DNA of 64,000 bases, from the NCBI RefSeq assembly GCF_011089895.1, contig NZ_JAANAT010000001.1, positions 434,001-498,000 of the forward strand, read 5' to 3'. The notes beneath the pieces are model-generated. The model did no database searches. It saw only the letters and a program-made list of their open reading frames with translations, and was not told where the DNA came from. The DNA is from Mucilaginibacter inviolabilis (GTDB lineage Bacteria; Bacteroidota; Bacteroidia; Sphingobacteriales; Sphingobacteriaceae). Position numbers and translations under genes: made by a program. Of the stretch, positions 54,517 to 61,881 are shown in pieces. Each line of letters opens with the position of its first letter. Position 1 is the first letter of the stretch.

Positions 54517-55266
54517 ATGTTAAACTGTGTGATAATTGACGACGAGCAATTTTCAATAGATGCGATTAAAAAATATATAGATTTGATCCCACGTTTATAT
54601 GTAGTGGCGATATATACTGATCCAGGAACGGCATTAGAACAGATAAGTGCTGAAAACAATATCCATATGCTGTTTATGGATATTAATATGCCTAATATAT
54701 CGGGACTGGAATTAGCACATGCATTAAGATCAAAAACTCAAAAATTAGTTTTTACCACTGCTCATTCAAAATATGCATTTGAAGCATTCGAGACCGATGC
54801 AGATGCTTATTTGTTAAAACCTTTCACCTTTGCGAAATTTTCGACGATGGTGAATCGGTTGTTTCCCGCAGATACAAAAGTTACCGACTATTATCGCGAA
54901 CAAAAGATAGAGGATAATTACTTCTTAGTGAAAAACAAAGAAGAAGATCTCCGCATCGTGAAAGTTTTATACAAAGATGTAATCGCTTTTGAAAGTGCGC
55001 ACAACTATATCAGGATCCATCTGGCGGATAACAAAATATTGACGGCCTATCTTACAATCAAAGACATTCTGCAACTACTCGATTCTCGTGAAGGATTCAA
55101 GCAGTTTCACCGCGCTTTTATTATTTCTACAAATTGCATTAATTATATAGAAGGCAATACGATCAAAATGACCAATAACCTAACGTTTACAGTTGGCGAG
55201 AGTTATAGGGATAATTTCATTACGTATTTGTCCAGTAAGTTATTTAAAACTTCACGGAAAAAATAA
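54517..55266 (+). CDS. LytTR-family response regulator B
   Basis: 249 residues, a paralogue of regulator A with the same organisation: receiver (CVIIDDEQFSIDAIKKYIDLI, MLFMDINMPNISGLELA, LLKPFTFAKFSTMVNRLF) and LytTR domain (FLVKNKEEDLRIVKVLYKDVIAFES, then FKQFHRAFIISTNCINYIEGN). It is divergent from regulator A. No kinase of the LytS type is adjacent to it, so it may share the LytS-type partner or the CBS-histidine kinase that ends 34 bp after it. Confidence 0.9.
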   Translation: MLNCVIIDDEQFSIDAIKKYIDLIPRLYVVAIYTDPGTALEQISAENNIHMLFMDINMPNISGLELAHALRSKTQKLVFTTAHSKYAFEAFETDADAYLLKPFTFAKFSTMVNRLFPADTKVTDYYREQKIEDNYFLVKNKEEDLRIVKVLYKDVIAFESAHNYIRIHLADNKILTAYLTIKDILQLLDSREGFKQFHRAFIISTNCINYIEGNTIKMTNNLTFTVGESYRDNFITYLSSKLFKTSRKK

Positions 55267-55299
55267 TTAACCTTTCTCTGGAATTTTTCCAAACCGTCA

Positions 55300-56307
55300 T
55301 TAGAGGCTGATATAAAATTTTGTGCCTTTGTTTTCTGTCGATTTAAAACAGATATGGCCTCCATGTTGCTCAATACATTGTTTGCAGAAGCACAGGCCGA
55401 GGCCAATCGACGGTTCTCCGTTTGTCCCCGGCCGACCAGCAGTCGTGAATCTTTTAAAAATTTCTGGCTGATATTTATTGGGGATACCAATTCCCGCATC
55501 GGCAATCTTTAAAATGATTTGGTTACCTTCTACTTTAGTACTAACCTTAATAGTAGATGATGGATAAGAAAACTTAATTGCATTACTAATTACGTTTTGC
55601 ACTGCTCTTTTAACCTGAATGCGGTCAATGTCTTTTGTTACATGTTCTTTGCAAAAATCGGTCTTGATAACGATGTTCTTTAAGAGGCTTAAGCCTTTTT
55701 GCTCCGAAACGCAGCGCCCGTAAAACGCGTTCATTTCAGTTGGCTCTTTTACTAACGGCCGATTATTATCAATTTCCATATATAATAGGTCGTCTAGAAT
55801 ATCCATTGCATGTTTACAGGAAGAACCACATAATTCAATCAATTCGAGGTTATCATTGTCAGTAACGGAAGCATTGAGCAATTGAATCAGATTGGTCAAG
55901 TTGCTGATCGGATTTCTAAGATCATGGATTACCTTTTGGTAATCTTGCTCGCTTTCTGTTAATGCCTGGGCAAAACGGCCAGTAATGGTCATAAGGGAAA
56001 TCACACCGATAAATTTTTGATCATCATAGACGGGCAAGAAGTCGTAACCTTTATCCTGCATAATCTTAAACACCTCGAAAATGGTTTGCTCAGGAGATAA
56101 CCGTGGTTTATTGATGTCGCAATCGATCAGGTTTCTGCTTTCTGGATGGGAATACAAGTCTTTAAGAGTCACGATCCCGGTGGTATGCAGTTCTTCATCT
56201 ATTACGGCAATGTAGTTCACATTATTAAGGTATTTCAATACATCACGGGTATCGTCTAAAACAGAAGTAGCGGAAACGTTTCGGTCTATTAATGTGTTTA
56301 TCTTCAT
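55300..56307 (-). CDS. CBS-domain histidine kinase
   Basis: 335 residues, soluble. Two CBS motifs (about 5-60 and 75-125) precede a HisKA-like segment VIHDLRNPISNLTNLIQLL (His near 130) and an HATPase domain with N box VQNVISNAIKFSY, G1 DAGIGIPNKY and G2 GEPSIGLGLCFCKQCIEQHGG. CBS domains usually bind adenine nucleotides, so this kinase could report energy state. It converges with the second LytTR gene 34 bp away. No receiver is fused to it; the single-receiver protein at 57.6 kb is another possible partner. Confidence 0.88.
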   Translation of the reverse strand: MKINTLIDRNVSATSVLDDTRDVLKYLNNVNYIAVIDEELHTTGIVTLKDLYSHPESRNLIDCDINKPRLSPEQTIFEVFKIMQDKGYDFLPVYDDQKFIGVISLMTITGRFAQALTESEQDYQKVIHDLRNPISNLTNLIQLLNASVTDNDNLELIELCGSSCKHAMDILDDLLYMEIDNNRPLVKEPTEMNAFYGRCVSEQKGLSLLKNIVIKTDFCKEHVTKDIDRIQVKRAVQNVISNAIKFSYPSSTIKVSTKVEGNQIILKIADAGIGIPNKYQPEIFKRFTTAGRPGTNGEPSIGLGLCFCKQCIEQHGGHICFKSTENKGTKFYISL

Positions 56308-56685
56308 GGGATAAGGTTGAGCTATCGGCCGGAGAGTAATTTTAAATGGAGCACAGCATATATATTATCATAATAGTCAAGGCTTCCTAATTTACAAAAG
56401 ATGGCGTAGAACTTACCCATCCATTTAGAGGTACTGGTATACCCGCGCACGAAACAAGCAAGCCTACGCCAAAGCATAGGCGTTATTGCTTTGTTCCTCG
56501 TGCGCAAAAATTACCAGTTTTCTAAACGAGTTGAGCTAAACGCTATATCTTTAATAAATATTTTATACAGATACCATCCCTTGGATCGTATCATATACAA
56601 ACAAAAGTAAAAATTTAGTTGATATTATTTGGCGGAGCCAACAGTAATAGCAATATCTGTCGGTAGATTCGTACTCTTTTACAGT
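56308..56685. other. Intergenic stretch containing a large imperfect palindrome
   Basis: 378 bp with no supported gene. Its main feature is the cruciform at 56433-56518 described separately; a leftward 61-codon frame at 56322-56507 merely reads through it. Confidence 0.45.
56433..56518. repeat. 86-bp three-helix imperfect palindrome
   Basis: Nested inverted arms: ACTGGTA/TACCAGT (56433 with 56512), GCGCACGA/TCGTGCGC (56445-56452 with 56498-56505), AACAAGCAA with TTGC-TTTGTT (56453 with 56486) and GCCTA/TAGGC (56462-56466 with 56476-56480). Mismatched internal loops separate the helices. It could be a folded RNA, a REP-type element or an attC-like folding site; nothing else identifies it. Confidence 0.55.
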
Positions 56686-56937
56686 TTAATGATTATCAGT
56701 CAATTCGAAGCCTGGAAAATCTATCAAATCTTTCGGAGCGAGTTGAAGTGCTTTGGCAAGTTCCCTGAGCGTCAGGATGGTAATATTGATCTTTCCGCTT
56801 TCGATTTTTTGAATATCACTGTAGTCAATATTGCAAAGAAGAGCCATCTTTCGATAAGTAAGTTTTTTAGCGAGCCTTAACGTTTTAAGATGTTTTCCAA
56901 ATACAATGAGTGTTTCTTTATCGAAATCTTTGATCAT
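56686..56937 (-). CDS. XRE-family helix-turn-helix regulator
   Basis: 83 residues, a single Cro/C1-type domain: FGKHLKTLRLAKKLTYRKMAL, CNIDYSDIQKIESGKINIT and LTLRELAKALQLAPKDLIDF. No oligomerisation domain. It lies divergent to the 100-residue gene that follows, with a 45-bp gap, so it may regulate itself and that gene. Confidence 0.85.
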   Translation of the reverse strand: MIKDFDKETLIVFGKHLKTLRLAKKLTYRKMALLCNIDYSDIQKIESGKINITILTLRELAKALQLAPKDLIDFPGFELTDNH

Positions 56938-56982
56938 TACGGGACAGCAAATGAACAGGGAAGATGTAATAATAATCAGGCA

Positions 56983-57282
56983 ATGATGTTGGTGAATAAC
57001 CCAACAACCTGTAGATTTGGTGATAGCAAGCCTTTAGTTAAAGACATGGAAAGATTTGAATCAAAATTAGAGCGGACGATAAACGAAATATTTGGTGAGG
57101 AACCATTTAATGCTGTTGACGAGCAGTTGTTTAAATGGCTGATGTTTTCCATGATTGGAAACGGCCGGCATATTCGCAACCTTGACAGTTTGAACTACAC
57201 TTTATTCAAAGAAAAATTGAATATTTTGCTCGATGCAGTATATGAATGGCAGGTTGATGAGTTACAACGCATCGATCGCTAG
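56983..57282 (+). CDS. Hypothetical protein, 100 residues
   Basis: ATG at 56983 (Met-Met start) gives 100 mostly helical, charged residues: DMERFESKLERTINEIFGEEPF, LFKWLMFSMIGNGRHIRN, LFKEKLNILLDAVYEWQVDEL. No family recognised. A longer frame begins inside the divergent XRE gene at 56890 and is unlikely. It is divergent from the XRE gene, which may regulate it. Confidence 0.55.
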   Translation: MMLVNNPTTCRFGDSKPLVKDMERFESKLERTINEIFGEEPFNAVDEQLFKWLMFSMIGNGRHIRNLDSLNYTLFKEKLNILLDAVYEWQVDELQRIDR

Positions 57283-57473
57283 ACTTAAACGTCAATGGCG
57301 TCAACGTGATCAGTTAAATATTAAATTGAAAACCTGGCATGTTAGTAAGAGTTGAAATTCCTTTTGCAATGACCTCGTAACTTACCGAGTGCTTCACGCA
57401 TTGTTTGGAATTCATGATTATTTCAATCCAGGAATCATACCATAATAAGGATCATAGGGCCCAGCAACTAAAT
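57283..57473. other. Spacer after the 100-residue gene
   Basis: About 190 bp without a gene. It is followed by a terminator (57474) and the small RNA gene (57507-57626), so the whole stretch to 57624 is non-coding for protein. Confidence 0.5.
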
Positions 57474-57497
57474 GTTGGGATATTCACCAACTTTTTT
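57474..57497 (+). terminator. Intrinsic terminator
   Basis: Stem GTTGG/CCAAC (57474-57478 with 57487-57491), followed by six T residues. It would end the rightward transcript of the 100-residue gene, and separates it from the small RNA promoter. Confidence 0.55.
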
Positions 57498-57506
57498 AAG
57501 TAAACA

Positions 57507-57537
57507 TTGGGATATTTAATATTAAAAAGTAGATTTG
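57507..57537 (+). promoter_or_regulatory. Promoter of the small RNA
   Basis: TTG (57507-57509), 20 bases, then TAGATTTG (57530-57537), an exact -7 box. Predicted start of transcription is about 57,541-57,545. Two similar stretches, ATGTTGGGATATT (57472) and ACATTGGGATATT (57504), 32 bp apart, overlap or precede the -33 box and could be a binding site. Confidence 0.6.
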
Positions 57538-57542
57538 CTCAT

Positions 57543-57626
57543 TCTTAGCGGATACCCTATCCGCTAATTGTGATAAGGTTTAGGTAAAAGCTTCCCGCAG
57601 CAAGTGTTGGGGGGCTTTTTTTTTCT
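57543..57626 (+). ncRNA. Predicted small RNA, about 80 nt
   Basis: Directly behind a good promoter comes a perfect hairpin (arms TTAGCGGATA and its complement around CCC, 57545-57567), a single-stranded linker of about 20 nt and a terminator hairpin (AAGCTTCCC with GGGGGGCTT) followed by nine T residues. This is the textbook order of a trans-acting small RNA: 5' stem, free seed region, terminator. It converges with a response-regulator gene whose stop lies in the terminator. Confidence 0.65.
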
Positions 57627-57987
57627 ATACTTTCGACTTGACAGCGGCTTTACATGCCTGTAAAAGCCTTTCACATGGATATGGTTTTGGAAGTATTGCA
57701 GTAAGTTTCATTCCAAAAGCCTTGATTTTGGATTCAAACTCAGCAGAAATTATGATGACTTGGACATTTCCCGGTATCTCCTTTATAAACTCCGGAGCGT
57801 TTATTTGTCCCATATGGAAATCAAGAAATATCAAATCTATTTTACCGGACTGTAGTAAGGCCCGCGCATCGAAGGGGTTAGTAAATGTTCCTAGAAGTTT
57901 TACAGACGGAATATTTCGGCAACATTCTTTCAAAAATTTATTACAGTGTTCCTCATCATCTATGCCTATGCAATTTAATACCGTCAT
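57625..57987 (-). CDS. Stand-alone response regulator receiver protein
   Basis: 120 residues from the ATG at 57987; the frame extends 22 codons further without receiver features. Receiver hallmarks: CIGIDDEEHCNKFL (acidic pair), phosphoacceptor in LIFLDFHMGQINA and Lys in ILPKPYPCERLL. There is no output domain, so it would act as a phosphate relay or protein-binding switch, perhaps with the CBS kinase. It resembles the receiver half of the LytTR regulators nearby. Confidence 0.82.
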   Translation of the reverse strand: MTVLNCIGIDDEEHCNKFLKECCRNIPSVKLLGTFTNPFDARALLQSGKIDLIFLDFHMGQINAPEFIKEIPGNVQVIIISAEFESKIKAFGMKLTAILPKPYPCERLLQACKAAVKSKV

Positions 57988-58053
57988 TACAATAACTCCT
58001 TTATCAAATTTAGCATTCCTTTTATTAAAGCGCAACACGGTAAAGACAGCCAC

Positions 58054-58309
58054 TAATCCATGCTGACCATTTCTTAACTGGCTTTCTGAAACAGGTACTT
58101 TCAGTAAAGCGACAAAACGGATGATTTAAATTATGAGCTGACATCTAGAGCTATAAACCTAAAACAGGGGAAATTAAAATTTATTGAACGATAGAGACGA
58201 ATCAGTTATCATATGATGTTCAAGCTATAGCTGACTTATAATATATTATTACCGGAACGTCGATCGAGCTAAATTTCGAAATAAATAGCAGACATAATGC
58301 TCATGACCG
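58054..58309. other. Spacer without visible features
   Basis: 256 bp, AT-rich, no coding frame, repeat or hairpin of note. Confidence 0.4.
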
Positions 58310-58861
58310 CTATTTCACTTTCATTCGCGAATAGTCGTAGGCATTTCTTTTATCTAAACGGGCCAGTTCATCGTAATAGTTGTTGGCCAGCATTTTATAA
58401 TAATCGTATCGTTTTTTCCGATCGGCCATTTGTTGTGCATTGAAACGCCATGTTTCGATTGGCGCATACCTGTTCGTTAATTCTTTGCATATCTGAGCCC
58501 TTAGTACCTTCAGTCCGAAATTTTGCATTTTTAAACTGTCTGCCTTGTCGGCCATTTTTTTTGCTTGCAGTAACTTATTGGTCGCATTACTATTCGTAGA
58601 CAGGTCTGGATTAAAAACGAATGTATTAAACTGTACATATAACAAGGCCCGGTAAAATAAACTGGTCGTATCGTTTGGATGCTGCACCAAGTTTCTATCG
58701 AGGCTATCAGTAACACCTTGAAAGTCCTTTTCTTTAGGCCGGTGCATCGGGTCATTGACAAAGATCTGCCCGTTTGTAACTTTTACTACTATCTGGCCCC
58801 AAACGGAACCTACTGTTGTCAGCAACAAAATTAATAAGGGATAAAATACAGTCTTATTCAT
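58310..58861 (-). CDS. Hypothetical secreted protein
   Basis: 183 residues with signal peptide (1-22, VGSVWGQ). The mature part is helical and rich in Lys, Asn and Asp, containing segments like LQAKKMADKADSLKMQNFGLKV and RKKRYDYYKMLANNYYDEL that look TPR-related. No known family recognised. It sits just before the mobilisation module and may be element cargo. Confidence 0.6.
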   Translation of the reverse strand: MNKTVFYPLLILLLTTVGSVWGQIVVKVTNGQIFVNDPMHRPKEKDFQGVTDSLDRNLVQHPNDTTSLFYRALLYVQFNTFVFNPDLSTNSNATNKLLQAKKMADKADSLKMQNFGLKVLRAQICKELTNRYAPIETWRFNAQQMADRKKRYDYYKMLANNYYDELARLDKRNAYDYSRMKVK

Positions 58862-59277
58862 CTTGAATAAATTTTATTAATGAATTTATTATTAGTTGGC
58901 ACTCTGCTTTAAAGCGCTAACATTTCAAACTTCATCTATACTTCTTTAACAAAAGCAATCTCCTTCATTTAAATCTATTAAACGATAAAATTGCAAAAAT
59001 GATTGTGAGTAATTTCAATTTATTGGTCGCCATAGTCATTTTCATTAAAAACTTATTTCTCAACTTATTATTGCTCACTGTAATTGGTTCAAGTAATCTA
59101 CTTAATCCATTCGTGCCCCCCCGGGTTGATTTGGTTTTCCATAAACACTGCACTGTCTTACCTCGTTAGTTATCAACCCTTAACTCGAACCTTAAAAAAA
59201 ATCGTTAGTGCCCCCTGTAGTGCCTCTTGAAAGAAAAATTCGACGTCCGGCAACCTTTGTCTTGTCATCCTCAGGCT
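58862..59277. other. Junction between cargo and mobilisation module
   Basis: 416 bp without a supported gene. Base composition changes here from about 35-38% to near 50% GC. GTGCCCCC-like short motifs recur (59112, 59198, 59210 area), the last two 12 bp apart. It probably contains the promoter of the mobilisation genes. Confidence 0.45.
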
Positions 59278-59535
59278 ATGAAACCAAACGAACTGATCGG
59301 ATTATTTACAGCGGCTGCGGTCGCCGGTGCCAGTGAAGTACTGGCGACGGAACGCCTCCTACCTGAAACGATCAGCAAGTCGGAAGCCTACCGGCGCTAT
59401 GGCCGCACTTGTGTGGACCGTTGGATTGCCGAAGGCCTCATCATCCCTGACGGAAAGACGCTTAGCCGCGCTGCCTTGGAAGCTGTAAGTGCTTCCAGCA
59501 ACCGGCTGACCTATCTGCCTGTGGCAGAAAGGTAA
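59278..59535 (+). CDS. Small helix-turn-helix protein of the mobilisation module (paralogue 1)
   Basis: 85 residues from an internal ATG, since a TTG 51 bp earlier adds an unrelated tail. The C-terminal half contains SKSEAYRRYGRTCVDRWIAEGLI, a winged helix-turn-helix of the excisionase/MerR-like kind. It is a paralogue of the next gene, sharing the EAYRR-YGR/FGK pattern. In ICEs such proteins often control mobilisation or excision genes. A terminator separates the two paralogues. Confidence 0.65.
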   Translation: MKPNELIGLFTAAAVAGASEVLATERLLPETISKSEAYRRYGRTCVDRWIAEGLIIPDGKTLSRAALEAVSASSNRLTYLPVAER

Positions 59536-59693
59536 CGGACGTTATTTGACATGTGGGGACGAAACATTATCCGCCGGAAAAGCGGAAATCGGGCGAAGGT
59601 GAGCGTAAAGCCGCAATATGCTGAAAGCGCCCGGGCAGGCTGAGAGGCCCGTATTGTAGAATATGACGTGAGTATGTCCCGAATTGTCTTGAA

Positions 59694-59718
59694 GGGGGCC
59701 CAAGTGGCCCCCTTTTTT
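59694..59718 (+). terminator. Intrinsic terminator inside the operon, 12 bp before the next start codon
   Basis: Stem GGGGGCC/GGCCCCC with loop CAAGT, followed by six T residues and the downstream ATG after 12 bases. Such a position leaves no room for a promoter, so downstream transcription must read through it, as in attenuation. Confidence 0.75.
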
Positions 59719-59730
59719 ATTGCATCAAAT

Positions 59731-60006
59731 ATGGAAAATCTATTGAGCGCCCAGCAACTTCGAACCATTGTCCGGGAAGCCGCGGAGCTTGGGGCCATCA
59801 TCGCACTCGTCAGAACCGGTAAAATACCACCTTACCTGAAAAAACGTGAAGCGTACCGCCGCTTTGGAAAATGTTATATCGAGCGGTTGCTGGCAAAAGG
59901 CGAGCTAACAATCCGGAGCGACGGTAATCATTCAGCCGCCTGGCGAATTGACCGCATAGAGATAGAGGCCATTGCCAGAGGCCTGGAAATCTGGCGCCAA
60001 CTATAA
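59731..60006 (+). CDS. Small helix-turn-helix protein of the mobilisation module (paralogue 2)
   Basis: 91 residues from the ATG that follows the terminator. KKREAYRRFGKCYIERLLAKGEL resembles paralogue 1, with a further RIDRIEIEAIARGLEI end. It starts the apparent operon that continues with the primase-like gene 10 bp later. Role unknown, probably a DNA-binding accessory factor. Confidence 0.6.
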   Translation: MENLLSAQQLRTIVREAAELGAIIALVRTGKIPPYLKKREAYRRFGKCYIERLLAKGELTIRSDGNHSAAWRIDRIEIEAIARGLEIWRQL

Positions 60007-60016
60007 TTTAAATTTT

Positions 60017-60973
60017 ATGGAAATGACAATGAACCCTGCGGTCATTCGGGAACAGGTATCTATTACCGGCCTGCTGGCGCGACTTGGATACCAGCCCGCG
60101 CATAACTCCGGGCGAGAGATCTTGTACAGCAACGTGCTACATCATGACGGCAAAAAGCCGTCACTCTGCGTAAACGATAGCCTTGGCGTCTGGTATGACC
60201 ACGGCACCGGGAAAGGCGGTAATGTGATCGATTTCGGTTTAGCCTTCTGGCCGGAGCTCGAGATCAGGGATGTTTGCGGGAAACTTCACGAAATTATGGA
60301 GCAGGCTCTACCTGCCGTTTCCCTATTAAAGCCATCCCGGCGTAAACGGCATAAAACATTGATCCAACCCTATTACCGCGTAGATAAGGTTTGTGAGCTT
60401 GGCAGAACCCCATCAATCCGTCTGTTTCTGGAAAAACGCGGGATATGGGAAGCAGCACAGGGTATTTTAAAGGAGATACATTATCATAGTGTGCATGCTA
60501 AACTACAGCCCAGGCAGTTTTCCGCCGCCGGACATCGCAATGAAGCCGGGAGCTGGCAGGTTCGCAATAAATATTTTAAAGGTTGCCTGGGCAATAAAGG
60601 GCTTACTTTTTTTCCGGGAGATAGCCGAAGGTTATGTGTATTCAAAGATATTTTCGATTATCTAAGCTGGAAACATGATCACCCTGAAGCGCCGGATAGT
60701 ATTTTAATGATCAACAGTTACAGTTTGCTGCCTGCTGCGATCAAAATGGCGATGCGGTATCCAAACCTGAATGTTTATTTTGATCATACACCGGATGGAC
60801 ACGAATCTTTACGCCGCTTTATTACCGAGTTGCCGTATGCCACCGACGGGACACCTGCTTTTCACGGGCACCATGATTACAGCGAAAAACGCCGTACCGA
60901 GGCACGAACAGCATTCGAAGCAAAAAAAGCCAACAACCTGTTTAAAAAAATTCAGGTTCCTTTTGAGCGCTAA
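60017..60973 (+). CDS. CHC2 zinc-finger/toprim primase-like mobilisation protein
   Basis: 318 residues from the ATG at 60017. The N-terminal segment (ILYSNVLHHDGKKPSLCVND, then GTGKGGNVIDFGLAF) is the primase zinc-finger-type fold of Bacteroidota mobilisation proteins, although the canonical Cys-His-Cys set is reduced. The C-terminal half has toprim-like strands (RRLCVFKDIFDYLSWKHDHP, ILMINSYSL, LNVYFDHTPDGHES with an acidic catalytic-type DHTPDG). It may prime complementary-strand synthesis after transfer. Confidence 0.78.
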   Translation: MEMTMNPAVIREQVSITGLLARLGYQPAHNSGREILYSNVLHHDGKKPSLCVNDSLGVWYDHGTGKGGNVIDFGLAFWPELEIRDVCGKLHEIMEQALPAVSLLKPSRRKRHKTLIQPYYRVDKVCELGRTPSIRLFLEKRGIWEAAQGILKEIHYHSVHAKLQPRQFSAAGHRNEAGSWQVRNKYFKGCLGNKGLTFFPGDSRRLCVFKDIFDYLSWKHDHPEAPDSILMINSYSLLPAAIKMAMRYPNLNVYFDHTPDGHESLRRFITELPYATDGTPAFHGHHDYSEKRRTEARTAFEAKKANNLFKKIQVPFER

Positions 60974-61007
60974 GCGCCTGAAAACTCCAAAAAGTTCCGT
61001 TTTACTA

Positions 61008-61030
61008 AGGCAGGGGCCTTCTTGTTTTTT
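61008..61030 (+). terminator. Probable terminator after the primase-like gene
   Basis: Stem AAGGC/GCCTT with loop AGGG, followed by CTTGTTTTTT. Confidence 0.5.
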
Positions 61031-61035
61031 ACCCT

Positions 61036-61115
61036 GCAAGATGTCTTTTTGTCCGACGGAAACCCCTTCGGGTTTTCCAGTCTACCAAAAAGAATCTTGC
61101 CCGGCTGATGCCGGG
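61036..61115. other. Candidate origin of transfer: cruciform cluster upstream of mobC
   Basis: A near-perfect 15-base inverted repeat (61036-61051 with 61086-61100, arm GCAAGAT-TCTTTTTG) flanks an inner hairpin (GGAAACCC with GGGTTTTCC, loop CTTC), and a third hairpin CCCGGC-TGAT-GCCGGG follows at 61100-61115. The position between the primase-like gene and mobC/relaxase is where oriT is found in related elements. The nick site cannot be located by reading. Confidence 0.6.
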
Positions 61116-61147
61116 GGAAGAAATTTCGCAACTCAATTTCTTTGTTT

Positions 61148-61552
61148 ATGACCAGGAACAAAGGCGGCAGGCCGCCGTCGGGCAAGGACAAGCGATCCTT
61201 TAAGATCGATGTCCGGTTTACGGAAGCGGAATACCGCCAGGTAGAGCAATTAGAAAAAGAACTGGGCCTAAAAAAGACCGATGTCGTCAGGCGGAAGCTA
61301 TTAAATGAAGGGAAGGGCCTTACAGTAAACACCGCTGAATTAATGAAACGGCTGGATGCTATCAGCCTGGAATTATCAAGGAGTGGGAACAATATCAATC
61401 AGTTGGCACGGTACGCAAATCGCCTGCAAAAACGCAGCCTTTTATCACCTCCGGTCATTGATGAATATCTGCGGCTACTCCGGCACCATGACAATAAACA
61501 AATGGAACTTGCCCTGCTTTTCCGAAAACTCATCAGGGCGTTGATCCCATGA
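61148..61552 (+). CDS. MobC-family relaxosome protein
   Basis: 134 residues from ATG (TTG 6 bp upstream ignored). Basic N-terminus (MTRNKGGRPPSGKDKRSFK) and a ribbon-helix-helix-like part (KIDVRFTEAEYRQVEQLEKELG), then the MobC signature ISLELSRSGNNINQLARYAN. It binds the transfer origin and assists the relaxase encoded next. Followed by a 330-bp non-coding repeat tract. Confidence 0.85.
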   Translation: MTRNKGGRPPSGKDKRSFKIDVRFTEAEYRQVEQLEKELGLKKTDVVRRKLLNEGKGLTVNTAELMKRLDAISLELSRSGNNINQLARYANRLQKRSLLSPPVIDEYLRLLRHHDNKQMELALLFRKLIRALIP

Positions 61553-61881
61553 TCGGCTGTAATATCGTTCTGCTGTTCCAGAGCTATGTGGCAATACTGC
61601 AATAGCGATATATTGATCTGTTGTACTTCGTTACTTTGCTCTATTGTTTCATAATTAGTATGTTATTCCGATACCCAATTATATGGCTATTTGGTTCTTT
61701 TGTTAGCAAGTTAGCCTGTTATATCGTTTTAATGATATGAAGCTACTTTGATCAGTTATTACAATGCTCTTTGTTCTCTTGCTTCTTCGTTACATCGTTA
61801 CTCAATTAGGATGTTACAACGATATCCGGTTATTCAAATCTATAGAGATTCAATTCTGCTGTTATATGGTTGCGTTATGCT
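61553..61881 (+). repeat. Degenerate repeat tract before the relaxase gene
   Basis: About 330 bp, non-coding and T-rich, with recurring variants of TGTTAYATCGTT: TGTAATATCGTT, TGTTATTCCGATA, TGTTATATCGTT, TTACATCGTTAC, TGTTACAACGATA, TGTTATATGGTT, mixed with inverted forms such as AGCGATATA. Spacing is irregular. No stable reading frame runs through it. It looks like an array of protein-binding sites (transfer or replication origin iterons) or a regulatory leader. Confidence 0.55.

Noticed and set aside
56322..56507. 61-codon leftward frame
   Set aside because: It reads through the 86-bp imperfect palindrome, so its openness is probably an effect of that structure.
57638..58066. 142-codon plus-strand frame
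   Set aside because: Exactly antisense to the receiver protein, which has clear Asp and Lys motifs.
58965..59153. 62-codon leftward frame
   Set aside because: No recognisable features; composition changes within it at the module junction.
61553..61881. CRISPR array
   Set aside because: The repeats are short, degenerate and irregularly spaced; there are no cas genes and no constant repeats.
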